64,000 nucleotides of DNA from Rhynchosporium graminicola (lineage: Eukaryota > Ascomycota > Leotiomycetes > Helotiales > Ploettnerulaceae): positions 1,941,609 through 2,005,608 of the forward strand of contig FJUW01000007.1 in the NCBI GenBank assembly GCA_900074885.1, in the 5' to 3' direction. The notes under the pieces are model-generated. The model was not told the DNA's origin. It did not search any database and saw nothing but the letters and a program-made list of their open reading frames with translations. Shown in pieces: positions 25,258 to 36,904 of this stretch. Positions within the stretch are counted from its first letter, which is position 1. Every line of letters starts with the position of its first letter. A program made the position numbers and the translations under genes.

Positions 25258-25854
25258 ATGCCCCCCGAACGCTTAACTAAACGAGTCGATTATATTATAC
25301 TCGGAAGATAAATAGATTTAAGTAGTAAAATTATAATACTATATATTAGATATGAAAAAGGCGGAATATAAAAAGTATATATCGCCTCGCGATCCTAAAC
25401 TAACTAGATATAGTTATTACGCCCGACTAAACAAATCCTATAATATTCGTATAAGGAACCGGATACCTATAGCTTTCGAATAGGAAAGTCTGAATTCCTA
25501 AATCGAAAAATTAGAGGATAAGAAAGACTTAGCTATAGCTAAGTTCTATATATGAATTATAAGATTAAAGAAATAGAAATATTTCTTATACAAATAGTAG
25601 TAAAAGATAATTACTACTAGTCTGAACTCGATAGCTAAGCTCGATACTCTTAAAGCTCTAGAAAGAGAAGAAAAGAAGAAATAGAAAAGGGAGGGAATAC
25701 TTAATAATACTAAGTTAATAGACGCGGAACCCTCTAGTTCCAATATTCTCGTCGACCCCTCGTTCGACCCGATAATCGACTTTCCTTTTAACTCTATTAA
25801 CCCGCTCTAAGTAGATCTAGGTTTTATCGATAGAAATTAGCTAGTAATACTAAG
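25258..25854 (+). pseudogene. Antisense accessory ORF of Gypsy-A2, RIP-degraded
   Basis: The plus strand (antisense to pol) has an ATG at 25,258 (MPPERLTKRVDYIIL). From about 25,350, in a second frame, it has a long coherent stretch with KKYISPRDPKLTRYSYYARL, then KLEDKKDLAIAKF and a lysine-rich segment (RLKK.KYFLYK, ALEREEKKK). It ends near 25,854. The frame change may be an intron or a frameshift. The charged, coiled-coil-like pattern resembles repeat-encoded hypothetical proteins common in fungi, but that is a resemblance only. It lies between pol and the 3' LTR, the same place as the antisense ORF in Gypsy-D. Confidence 0.5.
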
Positions 25855-28800
25855 TAATAAAAGCTTAACTTAAGTTCTTATATATTTTCCGAATATAAGT
25901 AATTCTTCTATTTCACTAGGTATCTAATAATATCTCGTTTATACTAATAGTCTAATAGTTCCTTTATATCGTATTCTATAAGTAAGTTAACTAGTTCAGC
26001 GTATATCTTCGGGGCTAGTAGTACTCTTAGTAGTACTTTTTCTAATAAGGATATATAGAATATTAGGAATATCTTCTTTATTATAACTAGTAGCTAGAGT
26101 TTATAATTTAAAAGTCCTTTCACTTATTTAATTTTAAATAGTCTAAGTTTCTTATAGTTTAACTTATTACTTAGTCTTTATATATTAATATTTTTTCGTA
26201 GAAAGTAAACTCTATCCCTTTCCTATAGCGTTAGCTCCTAATTACGATTCTTATTATAATAATATATATTTTTCTCTACTATAAACTGGAGTTCTTCTAT
26301 AAGTTCCTTATAGAGGTCCTAGATATTTCTAACCTAGATACGAGCTATATTATTATCCTTAACTATTAAGTTAAGTTCTCTATAGGTAATAAGTTCGTAA
26401 CTATAATTCGCGAAGAATAGCGTAACTTTTATTATTTCCGTGATCGAGCTATTATATATAAATTCTGCTAATAGTAATAGTTCTACTTAATTATTTTATT
26501 AATAGTTAATATAATAGTATAAGTATACTTTAATTACTTAGTTTATTCTTTTATTTCCTCTATTAGTCTAAGGATAGAAAGCTATTAATAGTTTTCGTTT
26601 AGTCCCTAGGAATCTTATTAAAGTATTCTAGAACTTTAATATAAATAACTTATCTCGATCTGATATGATTTCTTCAGGTACTCTATACTTAGAGACTACC
26701 TTCTTAAAGTATACTTATATTAGGTATTCGGCCGTAAGAGTAGATAAGACTAGTACTAAGATTATATACTTAGTAAGTCTTTCTATAATAATAAGTATTA
26801 TATTATAGCTAACTCCTATGACTAGGTCCTTCGATAGCGGTAATAGCCTTATAAAGTCCTATAATATCGATTTCTAAGATATTAGCAGTATTAGTACTAT
26901 AATTATCTACTTATAAGATATATATTAGGAAGACTTATTCCTGATATAGGTATTATAGTTAGCTAGTACTACTTTGACTACTTAGCGAAGTCCTTCTAAC
27001 TAGTAGTTTCTTAAAATCCTTAGATATATTCTTTATATCCCTTAGTATCTATACGCGGGAAGCTCGTATTATTCTTTAATATATACTTCTACTAAGCTTA
27101 GCGGAAGCTAAATTTTCCTATTAACTTATATAATACTATTCTTAATTATATTCCTTATAATAAGTTCCTTAGTCTTATCTAGGGATATTCTATCCTTCTT
27201 CTAAGCCTCCTTTAAAGTATCGTACTAAAGTCCCTTAATTTCTTACTTAATTATACTAGCTTCTCGGACGTTAGTAACTATATCTCTATTATTTAGCTAT
27301 CTAAGTAAAGCGGTCTTATTATAGACCTTATTATCCTTATAACTTAGTAATCTACTTAGAGTATCTACTCGTATATTATCCTTTCCTTATATATACTTAA
27401 TAACTAGATTAAAAGAGGCGAGTTCCTCTAACTATTAAGCTAATTAACGATTATCTAAGACCTTAGTAATTATAAAAGTTCGGAGATTCATATAGTTAGT
27501 ATAGATAACAACTAGGAACTTAGCTCCTTATAAGTATATTTTCTAGTATTTAAGTACTTTAATAATCGCTATAAGTTCTTTCTTATAGATATTATAATTC
27601 TATTTAGCTAGAGATATTTTCTCTGAAAATTAAGCGATTAAGTATAATTATCCTTTATTATCTCGCTGCAGGTATACTACACTAGTATAAGTATCGAAGG
27701 TATCTGTTTCTATTATACTTTCCTTCTTTTCGTCGAAACTATATAAGATTAGTTCTTTTATAAATTCTTTCTTAATTCTCTAAAAAGCTTCCTTATATTA
27801 GCTAGTCTAAGTGAAAGGAACGCCTTTCCTTATTAAGCTTATAAGTAGTTTAGTAATCTTAGAATAGTTTCTAATAAACTATTAGTAGAAGTTAGCGAAA
27901 CTTAATTATAACTATATATCTTTAATATTCTTTAGTAATTCCTATTCCTTTATAGCTCTGATTTTCTCCGTGTTAATACTTATCTCTTCTAAGCGAATAA
28001 TATACCTTAGGAAAGTAACTTTTTTAACTAAGAATTTATATTTCGATAACTTTAGTCTAGAATCTACTTTATATAATACTTCTATAACTTAGGTAATATA
28101 ACTCTAGTATACCTCGATAGTCTCTAAGTATACTAGGATATTATCTAAGTAATATATAGCGAATTTCCTAATAAAGTCCTTAAGAATATTATTATTCTAC
28201 TTTTAATATATAGCTAAAGTATTAGTTAAGCCGAATAGTATTACTATATATTCCTATAACCCTAAGGGTAATACGAAAGCAGTCTTCTACTCGTATCCCT
28301 TCTTAATTCGGATTAAATTAAACGTATTATATTAATCTAACTTAGTATATATCTTTACTCTAACTAACTTATCCCGTAGGTACTAAGTATTTAGTAAAGA
28401 GTATATATCTCTTATTATCTTATTATTAATTATCTAATAATCTCTATATAATCTTCCCTTAGGATCTCCTGCCTTCTTAACTACTAGTATATTAATAGCG
28501 TATAGTAACTTAGATTTCCGAATTTATCCTTTCTTTATATCTAACTTCTAATACTTCTTAAGCGTCCTTATAATATTATAATTATAATAGCGAAGTTTCT
28601 TTATAATAGATATAAATCTATCCTTAAAGTTTATTTCATAATCTTAGGGCTTATACTTAGGTAGAGCCCTTATATCCTATAGGTCCTCGAATAATTTCGA
28701 GAACTTCCTATATAGTTTAGGTAACTATTCCCGAATATTATTTATCTAACTAGGATAATTCTTAAGTTCTATCTAACTAGGAACTCGACTTAACTAGCTA

Positions 28801-30130
28801 GAGTCTATTAGTATTATTATTAAGGAGGTAGCGCTAGCTTCTTATTTATTAGCTAATTAATTATATTTATATTTATAATTAATAAATATAACCTTCTTAG
28901 TTATCTAGTCTATACTAGGATTATGATTATATAGCTATAACGTTCCTAATATAATATTATATTATCTGATAAGTATAATATCGAAGTAAAGCGTTTCTTT
29001 ATATCTATTAATAACTATCTTTATTCCTCTTATCTTTCTGCGGACTTATCCGTCTAATCCGGCGCCTTTTCTATCTAATAAAATAAAGTAGTATAGTTTC
29101 GGGTTAACTATAGTAGGAATATTCTATTTCTCGATAAAAGTTAAGTTTATAAAGCGTCTTATAGCTTCTAAATTAATAAGTGCTTTTATCTTAATACTAT
29201 CTACTATAACTAGTAAGATCAACTAATCGAACTCTCTAGTAGTAGTAAGCTCTAGGTATAGTAGTTCTTTTATAAAGTAATCACGTGCTTCTTTAATAAT
29301 TCTCCTTATTATTTCGTCTAACTAGGTCCTAAGGCCGAGTTCGTAAGTAATTAAGATATAAGATATATAGTAATAAAGATTAACTTATCCTTAAATCAGA
29401 TCTAGTATTATTCTTTAATAAGTAGCTAATTCTAATAGGTATTATCTTCTCTACTAATAATATTCCTCTTCTGTTTCCTTAGTAATAGCTTAAGTATCTT
29501 TAATTTAAAGGAACTAATCTAATTATTCGAATTCTTTTAGTTCTAGTTCTCCTTCAAGGTTAGCTATATAACGATTTAGTTATTCCTTAATATCCCTAGT
29601 ATTAACTTAGAATATAATAGTAATAGTATCGCGATAGGTAACGATATAGTTTATACCCGGGTTATATATATTATAAGTTTAGTAATATTCTATAAAATCA
29701 GACTTAGTTCTATTATAAACCTATATTCTTCTTCTATTTTCATGATTTCGAAGAGTCTAGTTTTCGTTATTATATAGAAGATTATTATATAAATAGTTAC
29801 TTTTATCTATAATACTCTAGCTTTCTTAGTCTTCGTCTAGAAGTTTAATTAAGTTCTCTTCGAATTCTTCGCTAGATTCATAAGCTATAAAGTCCTATAA
29901 GCTCTATTCTGCGCTAGAAGCTTCTCAGTAATCTGGCTTTCTTTTAGCTAGTTCGAATTCTCTCTTAGGTTTATTCTAGGGTTTTCCTTCTTACTTCTTC
30001 TTCTAAGAATAAATATAAGCGAGGTATCTAAGCTTACTATACGTATAGTATAAGCTCTTCTCTCGACGTTTATCTTTCTTAGCTTAGCCCTTAGATCCTC
30101 TTTCTACTCTATCTATTTCTATCGGATTAT

Positions 30131-30332
30131 TATAACGACACAAGACTCAAGGCGGTATATAAGTAAGAATAAACAAGTAGGGAGGCTAAGAGCGATCTTA
30201 TATAGTCTGGTACGAAGGAAATAGAAAGATATAGAGCTCTGAAGGATTCTGCACCTTCTATATATATAAGGAGGGTATGCCTAAGGCACCGATACTAGCC
30301 CGTATCTGCTACGTATACTATGCGCCGTTATA
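30131..30332 (-). repeat. 3' LTR of the small non-autonomous element (202 bp)
   Basis: It matches 32,208-32,409 over its full length, with differences mainly C/T or G/A. It lies beside the polypurine tract in minus-strand orientation. Confidence 0.9.
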
Positions 30333-30742
30333 TTACCCCCTTCTAAGATAAAGGCTCGCCCTCGAGCCTTGAAGAATCGAATAAAGGAAATAAAGTAAGT
30401 ACAAAACGCAGTTAAATATTAAGATAACCTTCCAAATTTCTATTAAACCGAAACCGTAGATACTAATTTAGTACCGAGATTATCTCTTCTGCAGAGGGAA
30501 ACGTAATCTCCGGTGATATTGCTACGATTAGAGCGAAATTGCGATTCTAAAGTAGGTTCCTAGATAGGGTTTACTAGTAATTATAATACCGAGTTTTACT
30601 GAATAGCAAGGCTAAGCGAGTGATTAAAACACTTAAAGGTTATAAAAGAAACGAAGGTCCAAATCGAATTCTAAAGAAGCTAAAAGATTAAGAAGAGTTA
30701 GATATCTTTATTAAGTAGATATAGAAAGTATTAAATCAAAAG

Positions 30743-31852
30743 TTCTAGTAGAGAGAGGTCGATTCTGCCGAGGGGGATAAATTATACTAGGGTATAGGGG
30801 TTATAAGTCAGATTCCGGCAATTTCCGCTAGGGTAATAAGCTACTTCGTCCTAGCCTAAAAGTAAGGTTTTTCGCTATTAGAGCTACTTTCGGAAGGTTA
30901 AAGTTAAATAAGAGGATAAAAAATATTTTCTAGTAGAAGGAGGTCGATTCTGCTGAGGGGGATAAATTATACCGGGGTATAGGGATTACGAGTCGAATTC
31001 CGATAATTTCCGCTAAGGTAATAAGCTACTTCGTCCTAGCTTAAAAGTAAGGTTTTTCGCTATTAGAGCTACTTTCGGAAGGTTAAAGTCAGGTAAGAGG
31101 ATAAAGGTTCTTTTCTAGTAGAAGGAGGTCGATTCTGCCGAGGGGGATAAATTATACCGGGGTATAAGGATTACGAGTCGAATTCCGATAATTTCCGCTA
31201 GGGTAATAAGCTACTTCGTCCTAGCTTAAAAGCAAGGTTTTTCGCTATTAGAGCTACTTTCGGAAGGTTAAAGTCGGGTGAGGGGATAATAAATATTTTC
31301 TAGTAGAAGGAGGTCGATTCTGCCGAGGGGGATAAATTATACCGGGGTATAGGGATTACGAGTCGAATTCTGATAATTTCCGCTAGGGTAATAAGCTACT
31401 TCGTCCTAGCTTAAAAGTAAGGTTTTTCGCTATTAGAGCTACTTTCAGAAGGTTAAAGTCGGGTAAGGGGATAATAAATATTTTCTAGTAGAAGGAGGTC
31501 GATTCTGCTGAGGGAGATAAATTATACCGGGGTATAGGGGTTACGAGTCGAATTCCGATAATTTCCGCTAGGGTAATAAGCTACTTCGTCCTAGCCTAAA
31601 AGTAAGGTTTTTCGCTATTAGAGCTACTTTCGGAAGGTTAAAGTCGGGTAAAGGAATAAAAGTTCTTTTCTAATAGAAAGAGGTCGATTCTGCTAAGGGG
31701 GGCTAAATTATACCGGGGTATAAGGATTATAAGTCGAATTCTAATAATTTCCGCTAGAATAATAAGCTACTTCGTCCTAGCCTAAAAGTAAGGTTTTTCG
31801 CTATTAGAGCTGCTTTCGGAAGGTTAAAGTCGGGTAAGGGGATAATAAATAT
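30743..31852. repeat. Tandem array: six copies of a 185-bp unit
   Basis: The marker GATTCTGC (GATTCTGCCG or GATTCTGCTG) recurs at 30,761, 30,946, 31,131, 31,316, 31,501 and 31,686, exactly 185 bp apart each time. Each unit also contains GGGTAATAAGCTACTTCGTC or a one-base variant, followed by AGGTTTTTCGCTATTAGAGC. The copies differ by scattered, mostly transition-type changes. The period is not a multiple of three and no frame stays open, so the array is not coding. Confidence 0.95.
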
Positions 31853-32207
31853 TAGGGCCTATAGGGAAGTTTCCACCTAAAATTCGTCTGCTGTTTTACT
31901 TCGTACGTACGAAGGAACGAGTTTCGAAGTATCTGAGAGTAACTTCGCAGTAATACTAGTGCTTCTAAGGCTGAATTACGTTCAAATTCCTAGCTATCCG
32001 AGAGATCTCTAGAATCTCGGCTCTTTTGAAAACTTAACTATCGAATTCGTAATTAATAGTACTAACTATTTCCGTATAATTCCGAAAATCTAAAGTAAAT
32101 AGAGATAACTCAGCGAAGAGCTCCCTAGTAGTCGTATATACGAATCGAGTTTTCTAAGTGAGATATTATTTAATACTATCCCCGGTGATCTTAATCTTTC
32201 TATTTAA

Positions 32208-32409
32208 TATAACGACATAAGACTTAAGGCGGTATATAAGTAAGAATAAATAAGTAGGGAGGCTAAGAGCGATCTTATATAGTCTAGTACGAAAGAAACA
32301 GAAAGATATAGAGCTCTGAAGAAGTCTGCACCTTCTATATATATAAGGAGGGTATGCCTAAGGCACCGATACTGGCCCGTATCTGCCACGTATACCATGC
32401 GCCGTTATA
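32208..32409 (-). repeat. 5' LTR of the small non-autonomous element (202 bp)
   Basis: This is the partner of 30,131-30,332. The apparent 64-codon frame inside it is an LTR shadow, not a gene. Confidence 0.9.
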
Positions 32410-33211
32410 ATTATAATAGTTATATTTATTATTCGGGTAAAGTTAGAAATTTCCCTAATATTTTCTATATTATTATAGAAATTAAGGTTTCCGGAGATAA
32501 GTAGATATAAAGTATCCTCCTTTTTCTTTCGCTTATTCCTAGATACGTTTATTAATAGTAGTAGACGATCTAATTAGGTCCTCTAAGTTATCTAGTTTAC
32601 TAGCCCTAGAGAGCTTATCCTTAATATAATCCTTAAGGCCTCGATAGTACTAGGCTCTTAATCCGCTATCTGTCTAGTCTAACTATATAGAATAATAGTA
32701 GAACTTAGTAGTATACTTATAAACGGATCCTTATTATCGGATTCCGAGCAGGTACTTCTTATCTTATTCCTTCTTATTAGGGTCTCCGAAGACTCCTTTA
32801 ATAGTATTAGTAAAGCTTATAGGTATTCGAAAGATAACTCGGCTTTTTTCAGTTATAGTAGTAAAATAGGCCTTAGATAAGTATTAATTAACTAAGTAAT
32901 TACTTAAAGCTAGCTTAATCTAGTAAGCTATAGTATCGCAGAGGAATAAGGCGATCTATAGGACTTTAAAGAAGTCCGCTTCGAACTTGTCTCTATTAAA
33001 AGCGAGATATATTTAGTACTAGAGGATAAATTATCCTAGTTTATTATAGTTCTTATAATAAGTATTAGGTAAGTTCACACGAAGTAGTATACTCTTATCG
33101 ACCTTATTAACTTTATCCGGCCTACTAGTCTAAGAGCTTTCTCTTACGACAGATCCTTCCTTAGTAGCTATTTCGTTCTTACTAACGATACTTCAAGTAA
33201 GGTACTTAAAG

Positions 33212-33707
33212 TATAACGTTCCTAGTTCTGACTAGTACGCGGTATATAGGCTTATTAGTTAGTATTAGCTATAAAGTAAAGTAAATAAGAAGTTCGGTTC
33301 TTAATTAGAATTAAGACGTTATAAGCAGGTATTAATTACTATATGAATTTAAGCACGAAGCTCCTATCTAATAGCAGAAGTGCTAGTTTTATATAGAATC
33401 TTTATTCCCTTATACTAGCTATATAAGACCGTCTTACAGAGCGCGTAAGCTCTCGCGACCTATCTAGTAATCTAGTATATCACGTGATCCTGGATCACCT
33501 ATAGCTATAATACTATTATTACTTTAATACAGGTAGATATATAGTACTACTCGCTAGTTTATACTATAACTATATTAGTACTTTTCCTCTAATAGTACTA
33601 ACTCTTTTCTAGTACTAAAACCCGTCTAGTACTCACCACTAGGTAGTACTATTAGTATTCTGGTGCCAGGACGGTTTTAGTGCTAAGAACTATGCTGGTT
33701 CGTAACA
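33212..33707 (-). repeat. 5' LTR of Gypsy-A2 (496 bp)
   Basis: It is the same length as 24,673-25,168, with TATAACG in place of TGTAACG at its left end (RIP of the terminal TG). It ends GTAACA and is followed by the CTTAG duplication. Confidence 0.92.
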
Positions 33708-35498
33708 CTTAGATCAGGCTATGAAGAGATCTGATTAGCCAGAATAGAAGAAGGCGGTTATCAAGGAGTACCGATCTCTTAAAGAGAAGTCGACTTAGAA
33801 GACTATAAGTCGCTCTAATATACTAAAAGGGTATAGAGTACTAGGTTCTTATCTAGTTTTTAAGACTAAGAGAGATATAGATAGCAAAATCGATAAATAT
33901 AAGGTCAGATTTATAGTCTAAGGTTATACGTAATAATTTAGTCACGATTACGATCAGATATATACTAGAGTCTATAAATCTTCTACTTGGAAGATAAGCT
34001 TAGCAGTTACAGCGGAGTACGACTTAGAAGTCGAATAGTTTAATATAGTAACGGTATTCTTATATAGTGAAGCCGATACCCCGATATACGTTAAATTGCC
34101 GCTATTTTATAGATAATATAAGCGTAGACTTATAGACGATAAATATATGCTCTTACTAAAGGCTCTATACGGTCTGAAGTAGTCTCCACGTCTCTAGTAA
34201 GAGATACTACGCAAGGAGTTCGGTATTATCGACTTTATACTTTTATAAACTGATAATTACGTATATATTAACTGAGAAACTAGAATAATTATCGTTACCT
34301 ATATCGACGATTTTCTAGTTATCTTAAAGGCTGGAATAGCTCTTAAAGAGCTTAAGAAGAAGATTCTCACTATATTCGATATTCTATAAGCTGGACTAGC
34401 TAAATACTTCCTTAGCGTCAGAATTATACGTAATAGAGAGAAGAAGACGATTTCTCTTTACTAAGATACGTATATCGATAAGATATTAGATCGATTTAGA
34501 ATAACTAACTATAAGAGCGCAAATACGCCCTTAACTACTAGTTCAGAGGTTTCTATAGTCAAATTTAAGGGAGTAGCTACTTCATAAGAAATCAAGCTAT
34601 ATTAATAGCTTTACAGTAGTCTTCAGTATCTAGCTTATACTCGCTAGGATATACTATACTACTGCTTTATACTATTATAATTTCTAATAAATCCATCACC
34701 TTAATACCTTATAAGCGCTAAGAGAGTACTTGCATACTTATAAGGTACGAAGTACTACGCTACGACTTACAGAGGAGACGTTACTAATAGAGAGAAGATG
34801 AAATTAAGAGGTTTCTATAACTCTAATTAGGCTAGTAACCGAATTAACAGAGTATTATATACCGGAGTCTATTTCTTCCTTATAGGAGGTGTTTTCTCAG
34901 CTATTTCAAAGCGACAGACTACTATAGCTCTTACCTCTACGGAAGCAGAGTATATAGCTATATGCGCCTTTACTAGAGAAGCTTCATAGATACGCTAAGT
35001 ACTAAAGGAGCTAGGCTATAATAAGCCAGACTCTAAGAGTATAGAGATACAGTACGATAATCAGGGAGCTTTATCTCTATTAGAGAACCCTGAATTATAC
35101 TAACGTACTAAGTATATCGATATTAAATTTCACTACTTTCGCTAGGAGGTCGCTAGAGGTTTTTTAGACCCTTAGTATATACCCTCAAAAGAGAACGCGG
35201 CAGACGGTTTCACTAAACTACTTAGCTCATAAGACCTTAAGGCCTTTATAGTAATACTGAATATAACTGTTTTATACCTAGAATAAGGGGTATAGATATC
35301 AATTAGAAGGCTGACTTATCTTAAAGGAATTATAGAACCTGTAGTTTATCCAGATTCACGTGATATCGAGGCATGGTACTAGTCTCTAGGGGTGTTACTA
35401 TACGTACGCATACGATAGTATAATTGACTAATTACAGGAAATTAGATCACTCGTACCTATAGAAGTTACCGACTTTATAGTATCTCTATAGAGGGGTG

Positions 35499-35684
35499 TG
35501 TTGCGAGGATATGGGTCTTAGCATGGATCAGGTGACTGTAGTCACGTGCATAGTCCGTGCGGATATTCCTAGATAATATCTTCTGTCGACTCTCTATAGT
35601 AATTAGTACTGCAATGCTACTAATATCATTCACACGATTACTACCTCTATGCCTTACTCTGAAGATTAACGTAACCTTACTATA
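35499..35684 (+). repeat. 3' LTR of Copia-1 (186 bp)
   Basis: It starts TGTTGCGAGG after the purine tract, ends CTTACTATA, and is followed by the TTATA target duplication. It keeps more CpA/TpG than the 5' copy. Confidence 0.92.
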
Positions 35685-36467
35685 TTATATTTATTATTCG
35701 GGTAAAGTTAGAAATTTCCTTAATACTTATTATATTATTATAGAAATTAGGACTTCCGGAGGTAAGTAAGTATAAAGTATCCTCTTTTCTCTTTCGCTTG
35801 TTCCTAGATTCGTTTATTAATAATAGTAGATAATTTAATTAGGTTTTCTAAGTTATCTAGTTTATTAGTCCTAGAAAGCTTATCCTTAATATAGTTCTTA
35901 AGGCCTTAGTAATATTAGACTCTTAATCTACTATTAGTCTAGTCTAACTATATAAAGTAGTAGTAGAACTCGGTAGTATATTTATAAATAGATCCTTACT
36001 ATTACATTCCGAGCAGGTGCTTCTTAGCTTATTCTCTCTTATTAGAGTCTCTAAAGACTCTCTTAATAGTAGTAGTAAAGCTTGCGATAGTTCGAAAGAT
36101 AACTTAACTCTTTTCGGTTATAGCAGTAGAATAGGCTCTAGTTAGATATCGATTAACTAAGTAAATACTTAAGGCTAGTTCGATCTAGTAAGTAGTAATA
36201 TCGCGGAAAAACGAAGTAATCTATAATACTTTAAGGGAATCTGCTTCGAACTTATCTCTATTAAAGGTAAGGTATATTTAGTACTAAAGGATAAATTATC
36301 CTAGGTTATTATAGTTTCTATAATAAGTATCAGGTAGGTTAACTCGAGGTAGAGTAACTTTATTAATCTTCTCTATCTTATTAACTTAGGATCCTTCTCT
36401 TATAACTAATCCTTCTTTAAGGGCTATTTCGTTCTTACTAGTGATACTTTAAGTAAAGTACTTAAAG

Positions 36468-36899
36468 TATAACGTTCCTAGTTCTGACTAGTATATAGTA
36501 TATAAGCTCGTCAGTTAGTATTAGCTATAAAGTAAAGTAAATAAGAAGTTCGGTTCTTAATTGGAATTAAGATATTATAAGTAGGTATTAATTACTATAT
36601 GAATTTAAGTATAAAGCTCCTATCTAATAGCAGAAGTGCTAGTCTTATATAGAATCTTCGTTTCCTTATACTAGCTATATAAGACTATCTTATAGAGCGT
36701 GTAAGCTCTCGCGACCTATCTAATAGTCTAGCATATCACGTGATCCTGGATCACCTATAGCTATATGCAAGCTCTCGCGACCTGTCTAGTAGTCTAGTAG
36801 ATTACGTGATCCTAGATCACCTACAGCTAGTAGGGTAGTGCTATTAGTATTCTGGTGCCAGGACGGTTCTGGTGCTAAGAACTTTACTGGTTCGTGACA
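36468..36899 (-). repeat. 5' LTR of Gypsy-A1 (432 bp), internally rearranged
   Basis: It starts TATAACG and ends GTGACA. It is homologous to the 496-bp LTRs of Gypsy-A2 but lacks a central stretch. In its place it repeats a segment containing CTCTCGCGACCT and a CACGTGATCC-like palindrome (about 36,700-36,830). It marks the right edge of Gypsy-A1. Confidence 0.85.
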
Positions 36900-36904
36900 A
36901 GTAC

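Larger units (their letters stand above)
30131..32409 (-). mobile_element. Small non-autonomous LTR element with internal tandem array
   Basis: Two 202-bp LTRs (30,131-30,332 and 32,208-32,409) have TATAACG...CGTTATA ends, presumably TG...CA before RIP. They are flanked by the duplication ATTAT (30,126-30,130 and 32,410-32,414). The 1,875-bp interior has no gag, pol or other recognisable coding sequence. A C-rich tract next to the left LTR (30,333-30,347) is a polypurine tract on the minus strand, which sets the orientation. More than half of the interior is a tandem array of six 185-bp units. It resembles the TRIM/LARD classes, needing proteins from another element. It is the youngest layer of the nest. 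Confidence 0.9.
24673..33707 (-). mobile_element. Gypsy-A2: complete Ty3/gypsy retrotransposon split by a small LTR element
   Basis: Two 496-bp LTRs (24,673-25,168 and 33,212-33,707) are flanked by the duplication CTTAG (24,668-24,672 and 33,708-33,712). Without the nested 2.28-kb element it is about 6.75 kb. The minus strand reads gag (about 33,200-32,410 and 30,130-29,800), reverse transcriptase near 28,500-28,100, and integrase (about 26,860-26,560, with EYLIYVYFKKVV and RVPEEIISDRDKLF). It is colinear with Gypsy-A1, so one family inserted twice in this locus. An antisense ORF occupies 25,258-25,854. All frames are RIPed. Confidence 0.92.
21065..35684 (+). mobile_element. Copia-1: complete Ty1/copia retrotransposon split by Gypsy-A2
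   Basis: Paired 186-bp LTRs (21,065-21,250 and 35,499-35,684) are flanked by the duplication TTATA (21,060-21,064 and 35,685-35,689). Without the insert the element is about 5.6 kb. A primer-binding-site-like sequence (GGTTATGAGCCC) follows the 5' LTR at once. Domains in copia order are gag, protease (LFDTGATEHISND at about 22,902), integrase (about 23,330-24,200), reverse transcriptase (about 33,840-34,450, with YIDDFLV at 34,299) and RNase H (about 34,900-35,230). A purine tract lies at 35,490-35,498. Gypsy-A2 sits between integrase and reverse transcriptase. RIP stops are present in every domain. Confidence 0.92.
10924..36899 (-). mobile_element. Gypsy-A1: outermost host element of the nest, in three segments
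   Basis: Segments 10,924-13,910, 20,749-21,064 and 35,690-36,899 join into one minus-strand gypsy element. The proof is the second copy, Gypsy-A2, in which the same sequence is continuous across both junctions (for example ctctagctttcttag at about 29,813 and gttatatttattattcgg at about 32,418). Reverse transcriptase is readable at about 12,500-12,200. The 5' LTR is at 36,468-36,899. The 3' part (integrase and LTR) is missing at 10,924, where Gypsy-C begins. Gypsy-B and Copia-1 are inserted in it, so it is the oldest member on the right side of the nest. Confidence 0.85.

Noticed and set aside
30743..31852. The 185-bp array considered as centromeric satellite
   Set aside because: It lies wholly between two LTRs with a matching target duplication and has only six units. 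Nothing else supports a centromere.
30743..31852. The array considered as a CRISPR-like repeat
   Set aside because: Units are 185 bp with no repeat/spacer alternation, in a eukaryotic context.
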